Positions 56,588-64,000 of a stretch of DNA of 64,000 nucleotides are shown here, one piece after another. The DNA comes from Cordilura impudica. Taxonomy: Eukaryota > Arthropoda > Insecta > Diptera > Scathophagidae. The position numbers were made by a program, and so were the translations under genes. A model generated the notes under the pieces. The model was not told the origin of the DNA and did not search any database. It saw only the letters and a list, made by a program, of their open reading frames with translations. How positions within the stretch are numbered: the stretch's first letter is position 1; every line of letters begins with the position of its first letter. The stretch lies in contig OY821519.1 in assembly GCA_963682025.1 (NCBI GenBank), positions 161,690,987-161,754,986 of the forward strand, in the 5' to 3' direction.

Positions 56588-58045
56588 ATGCCGCCTGCGA
56601 GCCGGAAGAGGGGTGTTAAGGCGAAAGGCGACGCCTCTGATATGGCCACGACGGATGGGTGTGGTGCAGGTTTGCCCCCGGCTGGTGGAAGTCTTCTCCG
56701 CCACACCGAGTGCGAACTATCGAGCACGGAGATGGAGGATGTGGTGAAGCGGGTGAAGGTGGTATCGCCGAAGAAGCCGTTGTCACCCAGGTTTCGGCGT
56801 CCGGCTGGTGTTGCTTCTGGTGTTGCTGTTGGTGAAGCTGCTGGTGATTTGGCTGCGGAGTCAGGGGAGGTCGTGGCAGAAGCAACGAGCGACAAAACGT
56901 CAGGTGCCAACACGAGGAAGACGCGTGACCGTATGAGGGCCCGGCCAGCACGTGAAGCTGGCATAGTTGGCAAGATGAAGGGCGTAAGTGCTGATCTGCT
57001 GGAGTTGGTCATGGCCGATGGTGTCGATGCGCGGCTTGCCAAGGCGGTGATGGGTCACGTAGGAGATTTTGAGCAAATTCTGTTCGGTTTAATCTCCGAG
57101 AACGAGCGGCTGAAGGGGCGTTTGGAGGTGTATGAAGGCGGAAGGGTTGTCGGAGTGCAGCCAGCGGCTTCGAAGGCTCCCATGAGGGCCCAGATGGCGG
57201 TTAGGCGTGGTAACGTTGGTGTTTCTGATGGTGGTTTGTCTGGTGGTGTCTCTGGTGCAGTTGCGGTGGTGCCCAAGCCTGTGGAAACGTGGTCCGTGGT
57301 GGTGAAGGGCAAGAAGGGCGTCACCTCTAAGGAGGTCGTAGAGAAGGTGCAGAAGGAGGTCGGCCCCACACTTGGGGTACGTGTCCACGCACTACGGCCT
57401 ATGCGCGATGGCGGAGCGGTCATTCGAACCCCGTCGGTAGCTGAAAGGGAGAGGGTCGTGAAGAACACTAAGTTCGGTGAGGTTGGGTTGGAGGTGTCGG
57501 TGAGAGACAAGCTCGGACCGAAGGTCGTCGTGCAGCGGGTTTATCCGGAAATCACTCCGGATGAATTTATGAACGAGCTGTACGCGAAGAACCTTAAGGA
57601 AAGGATGTCCGAGGAAGTCTTCAAGAGGAGCGTTCGCTTGGTGTCCAGCCCGTGGAAGGCAAATGGCGGCCCGGTTAACGTTGTCCTGGAGGGCAATGCC
57701 CACGCTATGGAGCTGCTGACTGATGTTGGAAGATGTTACATAAATTGGTTCTCGTTTGCGGTACGACATCATGACGCAGTTCCGTGCTGCTACAGGTGCT
57801 TAGGGTTCGACCACATGATTAGGGACTGTCGGATGCCTCACGAAGTTTGTCGCCTATGCGGTACCACCGGCCATAAAGCCTCACGGTGCGAGAATGAGAT
57901 AAGATGCCGGAATTGCGCATTTAAGGGACTCCCGGCTGGGCATCTTATGATGTCCGCGGCCTGTCCCGTCTACAGCGCAATAGTTGCTAGAGCGAACGCA
58001 CGCCATGAAAATGGAGGGAACAGATATAAAAATATTGCAGCTTAA
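56588..58045 (+). CDS. R1-group non-LTR ORF1 (nucleic acid-binding protein)
   Basis: Intact frame of 485 codons from the ATG at 56,588 (MPPASRKRGVKAKGDASD). The N-terminal half is A, G, V and K-rich with low complexity. The middle (KVVVQRVYPEITPDEFMNEL, VRLVSSPWKANGGPVNVVLE) is like the ORF1 core of R1/TRAS-type elements. The C-terminus has three cysteine knuckles: CCYRCLGFDHMIRDC, CRLCGTTGHKASRC and CRNCAFKGLPAGHLMMSAAC. It would bind element RNA in the ribonucleoprotein. The stop overlaps the ORF2 start by 41 bp, as is common for this group. GC content is well above that of the neighbouring LTR elements. Confidence 0.85.
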   Translation: MPPASRKRGVKAKGDASDMATTDGCGAGLPPAGGSLLRHTECELSSTEMEDVVKRVKVVSPKKPLSPRFRRPAGVASGVAVGEAAGDLAAESGEVVAEATSDKTSGANTRKTRDRMRARPAREAGIVGKMKGVSADLLELVMADGVDARLAKAVMGHVGDFEQILFGLISENERLKGRLEVYEGGRVVGVQPAASKAPMRAQMAVRRGNVGVSDGGLSGGVSGAVAVVPKPVETWSVVVKGKKGVTSKEVVEKVQKEVGPTLGVRVHALRPMRDGGAVIRTPSVAERERVVKNTKFGEVGLEVSVRDKLGPKVVVQRVYPEITPDEFMNELYAKNLKERMSEEVFKRSVRLVSSPWKANGGPVNVVLEGNAHAMELLTDVGRCYINWFSFAVRHHDAVPCCYRCLGFDHMIRDCRMPHEVCRLCGTTGHKASRCENEIRCRNCAFKGLPAGHLMMSAACPVYSAIVARANARHENGGNRYKNIAA

Positions 58046-61000
58046 CTGTCAGCGGTCATACTCCGTGATCTGCGAGCTAGGTCAGGCGATGTGTAACCTG
58101 GGCGCGAGTTTTGCCCTAGTGCAGGAGCCGTATATTACGGATGGCTGCATCAGGGGTTTACCTGGGGTATGCGCGCGTTTACCGACGACGGTGGTAGCGC
58201 CGCTATTGTTGCTAGGGATAGGGACGTGGACTGTACCGTCATTAGTAGGAGTGTTTGGGGAATCTGCGTTAGTGTAGAAGGGGGTTTTGGTAGAATGTTA
58301 CTGACGAGCATCTACTGTAGGTTCGGAACGCCTCTTGAACCCTATTTGGGGTACATGGATTCGGTACTACTACTGGATAGTAGCTCACCTATAATCCTAG
58401 CTCTAGACGCAAACGCATGCTCTCCCATGTGGTTCTCCAAGATGAGCAGAAATGCTTCTGCTCATCCGAACTACATGCGAGGTGTTATGCTTAGTGAATG
58501 GCTGGTCACGAAGCGGCTCATTGTTCTCAATGAGCCTAGTGAGATGTACACCTTTGACGGTCCAGGAGGTTGTAGTGACATTGACGTGACGTTAGGTAAT
58601 GGGAGGGTAGCTTCAGAGTTTGACATTAGTTGGAAGATTAGGGATGACTTTGGGGTGAGTGACCATAGCCTCATTGAGGTTGTGGTCTCTCATCATCGGG
58701 CTACGAACGGGACGGACATGCCACGCAGGTGGCGACTAATGACGTCAATTGGGACATCTACGCTGATGCCTTTAGGGGCACGGCGCTGGATGTCCCAATT
58801 GCTGAATTTAGGGATTGGACAATAGACAGTCAAGTCGACCAGATAGATCAATGGATGTCCACAGTGAACGACACTCTTCTGGGTCGTTGTCGCCAGACTC
58901 GACACAGAGGACTTAAATGGTGGTCTCGGGAGCTGGATATGATGCGGAGGAATGTCCGACGCCTGAGGAAGCGATTCCAAAGGGGAAGGCGTTCCAATGC
59001 TGAAGATCTTGCTCAGCGTAAAGTTGACTATCTGGCCGCCTTGAGGACGTACAAAGACGAGATTGTTCGTGTCAAGGAGGAGGATTGGAGGACTTTTGTG
59101 CAGGACAGCAGAAATGACCCTTGGGGTCAGGCCTATCGTATAGTCCGGGGTAGACGGAAACAGACGGACTTGACCGGTCTTTGTATAAGTGGAGTGACTT
59201 TACTGACGTGGAGACAGTGCACTAGCGCTTTACTTGAGGCACTTTTTCCAGGGGCTGAACCGGCTGTCCATCCTCTCTATGAGGCGGTGGATGGCCCTCC
59301 GCCACTGGAAAGACTAGAAGTGGATGCAAGCATGTGCCGAGTCAAGTGTAGAAAGTCTCCGGGTTTGGATGGTATGACTGGAGAGATGTGTAAAAGCATC
59401 TGGAAGGCCATACCGGAATACCTGGAGGCAATCTACAGGAGGTGCATTAGTGAGGGGTACTTCCCTGGGGCTTGGAAGCAAGCCAAAGTTGTGGTGCTCC
59501 TGAAGTCTCCCGATAGAGTGAGGAGCGATCCTCGCTCTTATCGAGGCATAAGCCTTCTCCCAGTACTTGGAAAAGTGCTGGAGAGGATTATGGTCAACAG
59601 ACTGAAGGAATCCTACAATGAGGTTGCTTCTGAGTTTCAGTTCGGTTTTAAAGAAGGGAAATCCGTGGAGGATGCTTGGCATCATGTCCGTAATTGTGTG
59701 ACTGACTGTCCGAACAAATATGTCCTTGGCATATTTGTTGACTTTAAAGGTGCGTTTGATTACCTCTCGTGGGATAGGGTACTGGAAAGACTACGGACAG
59801 TAGGTTGTAGAGAGCTTTCCTTATGGCAAAGCTATTTTAATAGCAGGAAAGTTGTTGCGGTAGGAGCCAGCGATACTGTTTGTAGGGAGGTTGTTAGGGG
59901 CTGCCCGCAAGGGTCCATCTGCGGTCCATTTATTTGGAACCTTATGATGGATCCCTTGTTAAGGTCCCTAAGGACAACCCACCAACTTTGTGCTTACGCG
60001 GATGACTTGCTCATCTTAATCGAAGGTCAGTCTCGTGCTGAACTGGAGAGAAAAGGTGAGGGGGACATGCGTGAAATCAATGAGTGGGGGAACAGTGTCG
60101 GTGTTGAAGTGTCAAGGGAAAAGACCGTTTCCATGCTGCTTAAAGGCAGCTTATCGCAGGCTCGCCCACCTGTAGTTCGATCTGGCAATGCCAGCATTCG
60201 ATACGTGACTCAGGTTAGGTATTTGGGCATAACCATGGGCGAAAGAATGAACTTTCTAGTTCATCTTTCAACACTTAAGGACAAGTTGACGACAGTTGTG
60301 GGAGGAGTCAGACGCATCCTCAGGAATGACTGGGGTCTTAGCAGGAGAGCTGCCCGTACCATATATAGTGATCTGTTTGTTGCTTGTGCAACATTCGGCT
60401 CGTCTGTATGGTACGGCACCGCTCTGTCTGCTATGGGCAAGAAACGAATCTTGTCTTGTCAGAGAGTGGCAATGCTGGCTTGCATGCCAGTTTGTCACAC
60501 AGTTTCGACAGATGCTCTTCAAGTTCTGTTAGGTGCACCTCCCCTTGACTTGGAGGTGGTACGTCGTGGTATTATTTTCAAGGTCAAGAAGGGACTGCCA
60601 CTATCAGGGCATGATTGGATAACTTCGACTGAAATCGCTGATTTAGACTTGAAGCAGGTGAAACTCCTGCTGGACGAGCATCTTCTTGCAAGATGGCGTT
60701 CACGTTGGACTGAGACGGATAAAGGCCGAACAACGTACGATTTTATTAAGGACGTGACCTTCGTTAGAGACCGCCCGGACTTTGGCTTCGGCCTTAGCCT
60801 GGGTTTTTTACTGACTGGGCATGGCTCCTTGAATGCTTTTCTGCATAAGAGGGGCCTGTCCGATACGCCGGACTGTAGGTGTGGGAATGGGCCGGAGGAC
60901 GTCGTACATGTTTTGACCGGGTGTTCACTTTATAGTGATATTAGGAATTTGGATAGGATGGGGATTTTACGGACGTCGATAGGATGGGATTTGAGTAGGG

Positions 61001-61086
61001 CATTAGAGGACGGGCGGACTGTTAGAAATTTAGGTGAATACGCAAGGGGCGTATTCAATCGTAGGAGAACTGGACGTTTAGTATAG
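58005..61086 (+). pseudogene. R1-group non-LTR ORF2: endonuclease and RT
   Basis: The ATG at 58,005 overlaps ORF1. Endonuclease: ILQLNCQRSYSVICELGQ, FALVQEPYITDG, then after a frameshift near 58,170-58,190 ILALDANACSPMWFS and GVSDHSLIEVVV. A second shift near 58,730 precedes RT: CRKSPGLDGMTGEMCKS, SYRGISLLPVLGKVLER, GIFVDFKGAFDYLSWDRV, VRGCPQGSICGPFIWNLM and LCAYADDLLILIEG (YADD at 59,995-60,006). The C-terminus carries CRCGNGPEDVVHVLTGC. No RNase H. The last 785 codons are open, so apart from two frameshifts this is nearly intact. It would nick DNA and reverse transcribe in place. Whether its target is rDNA cannot be judged, since no rDNA flank is visible. Confidence 0.86.
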
Positions 61087-61999
61087 GTGGCCTCTGATGC
61101 GGGCATCCGTGGTGGTGCTTAACTGCCAATGGGTGGTCGCTCCAGTAGTGCACATCGTCGTGCCTGGATCTCAGATATGAGTATGACTGTTGACGGGGGC
61201 TGATACATCGGTATCTGTCCCTCCACAACGGTGCACCGTCTTCAGCTCTCTCCCTGGTGTTTGCTGTTGTTGCTGCTACATGTTTCCTGCGCGTCGTTCT
61301 TGTTGTTTTATGTGTTACGTTCATTGTAGTCCTTTTGTGTGCTGCTGCTGAGGGGGCATATGCCGACTCAGAATGTGGCTGTTCATTGTTGTGTCCTTTG
61401 TGTATTATGTCTTTTGTTTGTCGTCTAGGGCCACCAGTCCCGAACTGTTTGGAGTTCAACTGGTAGTAGTCTCGGCTACGAAGCCTGACCGGAGGCTTTA
61501 TTCTGGTACCACGGGTGTCAGGAGCCCCTGGAATTTATTCCAGCCTGGCAGTGGTGCGGCCCCGTTTGGGAGCATCGTGGTGGCTGTGGTTTAGACCCAA
61601 ATCGCGGGTAGAGCGCAAGCTCGATGTGGAGTTGCATTGCGACCGGGTGCCGTGACCCATAGATCGGTAGGAGTTTTAGATAGTACTCCGCTCCTCATCC
61701 AAGGGGGAGGTCATGCCCAAATGCATGCCTCAAATTGGTACTCGTACTGCGAGGGCGCCGGTGGACGCATAGTTTCCACCCGGTGTTAAGTGCACCGTGA
61801 GGTCAGGCCACCGCGGCAGGTACTCACGGAAATCTTGAGCACATCTGTCCGCTCTAGATCCGCCATGTTCTGTTATAATTAGCATAGACACCTCCGGTAG
61901 GGTATGACTCTTCGCCATGCATGGAGGTCTTTGGAAGAACTGAGAGGCTAATGCATAACATATGTATGCTGTATGTACGCATCAGGTTCCCTGTAGCAC
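61087..61999 (+). other. Probable 3' UTR of the R1-group element
   Basis: GC-rich like ORF1/ORF2 until about 61,990, then AT-rich; CTCAAAAAAAG at 62,013 may mark the end. TACTCCGCTCC and GGTACTCGTACTGC stretches suggest structure. Short open frames on both strands overlap and are not credible. Confidence 0.5.
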
Positions 62000-62755
62000 A
62001 TAACTATTCGTCTCAAAAAAAGACAGCTTGTAGATTAATAATTTGTTTTTATTTTTATGGAAATAAAGTTTAAAATAAAGGAGATCTTTGTGGACGAAAT
62101 TTTTTCAACATTTTGCAATTTGAGGTACTAAAAGTAGTTTGTTCGGGTTAGTTTGTTTGACACGTTTTTTCTCCTAGTCTATAGCTACCATTGTGCTGAG
62201 AAAAATTGCATATTTTTCGGAAAAATTAATTAACAGCAGCTAACCTAGCGAAAACCAAGTGGTATTTCGTTAATTTCAGTAAGTACTTCGAAAAAACGCG
62301 CACGAGAAGGAGTTTGCACTCATGACTTCAAAAATGTTGCACTGTGTTATTTAATATCTACCAAAGTTTGTTTTGTGTTAGCTTCTTTATCTGAATTTGA
62401 TAATAATAAATATTTGAGTAAAAAGTTCTTAATTTGTCCGAAAATATGAATTTAATAAAAAAACATTTTAAATATTTTCTGTGGATGAATTATGTAATTT
62501 ATTTATTTTTATTTTTTTCAATTATAAATTCTTTTTTTTTTTTTTTCTTGTTAGAAGATAATTTTAATATGCTGAAGAAGTTTGCAGCTTTTAATCAGTT
62601 GTCCACCATTTCTATAGGGTATTGTGCGGTCAACCGACACCGATTTTAATTTTGTTACTTTTTTTTTACTGGTTTTGCGATTGTAACATATATTTACAAG
62701 TTTATTTAAATTTTTCGAAGTTCCCACATTTACCTTTTTTTTTTAATATTTGTAG
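62000..62755. other. AT-rich, possibly host single-copy sequence
   Basis: No transposon protein recognised. Open frames are poly-I/F-rich and unconvincing. Could be intron or intergenic sequence next to the exon candidate. Confidence 0.35.
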
Positions 62756-62827
62756 GTGAGGCTTGCTTCCGTTAGATGCCTTCATTCTCTATCAAGATCT
62801 GTTCAACAGCTAAGAACAACGTTTCAG
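62756..62827 (+). CDS. Candidate 72-nt exon of an unidentified gene
   Basis: Preceded by a pyrimidine tract and TTTGTAG, followed by a CAG/GTACG donor. The 72 nt form 24 codons with no stop in phase 0 (VRLASVRCLHSLSRSVQQLR onward). Base composition is balanced, unlike the AT-rich flanks. The downstream readthrough is hydrophobic (IFIFISFIMLLYLVWV) and probably intronic. I do not recognise the protein. It is one of very few stretches here that look like host coding sequence. Confidence 0.35.
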
Positions 62828-62994
62828 GTACGAATAACACCTATAGTTTTCCATATTATAAAATGGGTTTTAATGGAATTTTTAGGCATATTTATTTTTA
62901 TCAGCTTTATTATGTTATTGTATCTGGTCTGGGTTGAGCCTAACAATAAGTTTAAAAATATCGAAAGTAAATTTTTTTGAATGGTTTAATAAAA

Positions 62995-64000
62995 CTAAGG
63001 GGTCCATCATCTAACGTTTTTTTTTCAACTAGTGCTTATTTCGTGAATGGTAACACTTAGCTCATGTCTGATTTGACAGATAATTAGTTTTATCCTTCCG
63101 CTGAACGAATATGGTTGTGTATACGCTTGAACAACGCTGGGAAATATTGCGACATTACTTTGAAAATCATGGTTATGTTGCAGAATGTGTGCGAAAATTG
63201 CGTACGGATTTTGGAAGAAGAGATGCACCGTCACCTCCGTATGTTCGTAATCTTGTGAAAAAAAGTGAAAGAAACTGGCATCCTCATCGATAAACCAAAG
63301 CGTGAAAAGCCAAAAACAGTGCGTACACCCGAGAATATTGCTGCTGTGGCAGAAAGTGTGCGTGAAGCGCCATCAACATCAATTCACCGTCGTTCTCAAG
63401 AATTGAACATTTCGGAGGCACCATTGAGACGAATTTTGCATAAAGACCTTGGTATGACGCCATACAAAGTCCAATTGGTTCAGGAGTTGAAGCCAACTGA
63501 CCGTCCAATGCGTTTTCGCTTCGCTAAGTGGGCCTGCGATCGACTTACAGAAGATGCCGATTTTGCCAAAAAAATCATATTTTCAGATGAAGCTCATTTT
63601 GATCTTGGTGGGTATGTAGACAAGCAAAATTGTCGCATTTGGGGCACAGAAAACCCGCCGCATACATTGAAAAGCCGATATACCCAAAACGAGTCACTGT
63701 TTGTGCGGATTTTGGTCCAGAGGCATAATTGGGCCATTTTTCTTCGAAAATGAGCAATGAGTGGCCGTTACAGTCAATGGCGATCGTTATCGGGCCATGT
63801 TGAACGAATTTTTGTTCACAAAAATTGAAGAGGAGGATATTGGCAACATTTGGTTTCAACAGGACGGTGCTACGTGCCACACACTCGATGTTTTGCGCCC
63901 TGTTTTTGAAGACCGCATTATCAGCCGCTGAGCTAATGTCGTTTGGCCACCTCGGAGCTGCGATTTGACACCGTTGGACTATTATTTGTGGGGTGCCCTC
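62995..64000 (+). mobile_element. Tc1/mariner-superfamily transposon, cut by the window end
   Basis: The left end may be near 62,996 (TA then AGGGGTCCATCATCTAACG), but the matching right end lies outside the window. The transposase described separately occupies 63,111 to the window end. Confidence 0.55.
63111..64000 (+). pseudogene. Tc1/mariner-superfamily transposase, partial
   Basis: The ATG at 63,111 (MVVYTLEQRWEILRHYF) opens a helix-turn-helix N-terminus (DUF4817-like). A frameshift near 63,265-63,290 leads to KTVRTPENIAAVAESVRE, ELNISEAPLRRILHKDLGM and KIIFSDEAHFDLGGYVDKQN (first catalytic D). Another break near 63,750 leads to NIWFQQDGATCHT (second D) and WPPRSCDLTPLDYYLWGA (third acidic residue, about 33 positions on, with a stop in between). 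Cut off at 64,000. Broken, so inactive. Confidence 0.82.

Noticed and set aside
56554..57772. Minus-strand ORFs opposite R1-group ORF1
   Set aside because: GC-rich antisense shadows; the plus frame has three CCHC knuckles.
61087..61990. Genes in the GC-rich stretch after R1-group ORF2
   Set aside because: Open frames on both strands overlap, lack motifs, and the position fits a 3' UTR.

Overview
This window is eukaryotic and repeat-rich. It has no operons, no ribosome binding sites, no rRNA or tRNA gene I could recognise, and almost no sequence that looks like a host gene. It is AT-rich and consists mostly of degenerate, nested transposable elements. The mix of gypsy/errantivirus-like LTR elements with AGTTA-type LTR ends, BEL/Pao, Transib, PIF/Harbinger, Helitron, LOA/I-like and R1-like non-LTR elements and Tc1/mariner fits an insect genome, most likely a fly (Diptera). 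Species cannot be named from the sequence.

Layout, left to right. (1) 1-430: T-rich tract with diverged palindromic GGGAGATCTCCC-type motifs. (2) ~1,250-6,834, minus: Ty3/gypsy element 1 (gag, protease, RT, RNase H, integrase). It carries an in-frame 369-bp tandem duplication of the RT catalytic region; LTRs were not recognised. (3) 8,926-21,188, plus: Ty3/gypsy element 2 (mdg1/412-like), bounded by ~260-bp LTR copies. Between its integrase and 3' LTR lies a 4.5-kb minisatellite of a 21-bp unit (about 215 copies) with a 1,319-bp higher-order duplication. (4) 21,189-25,592, minus: BEL/Pao element with gag, protease, RT and integrase relics and a ~646-bp 5' LTR. (5) 25,700-38,190: an old tandem repeat into which three transposons landed within about 25 bp of original sequence, each with its own target duplication: PIF/Harbinger (25,827-26,925), Transib copy 1 (26,944-28,735, TSD CGTCG) and a 17.6/297-like errantivirus-type element 3 (28,748-38,067, TSD CGTG). 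Element 3 itself carries a ~0.8-kb nonautonomous repeat in gag and a Helitron-containing insertion in RT. (6) ~39,010-48,990, minus: a LOA/I-like non-LTR retrotransposon. It is split by Transib copy 2 (39,948-45,235, TSD CACCG), which is in turn split by a 5'-truncated jockey-group non-LTR element (41,978-43,782). (7) 49,008-56,289, plus: full-length gypsy-like element 4 with ~590-bp LTRs, TATA target duplication, tRNA-Lys-type primer site, gag, pol lacking RNase H, and a broken env. (8) 56,290-~62,000, plus: R1-group non-LTR retrotransposon with a three-knuckle ORF1 and an endonuclease/RT ORF2. (9) ~62,400-62,980: possibly host sequence with one good candidate exon. (10) 62,995-64,000: Tc1/mariner transposase, cut by the window end.

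Nearly every coding region is broken by frameshifts or stops, so most entries are given as pseudogenes. The most notable observations are the retroelement-embedded, almost continuously open minisatellite; the three-transposon insertion cluster with reconstructable target sites; two RAG1-related Transib copies with visible termini; short-period tandem motifs in the leaders of two errantivirus-like elements; and the duplicated RT active site.
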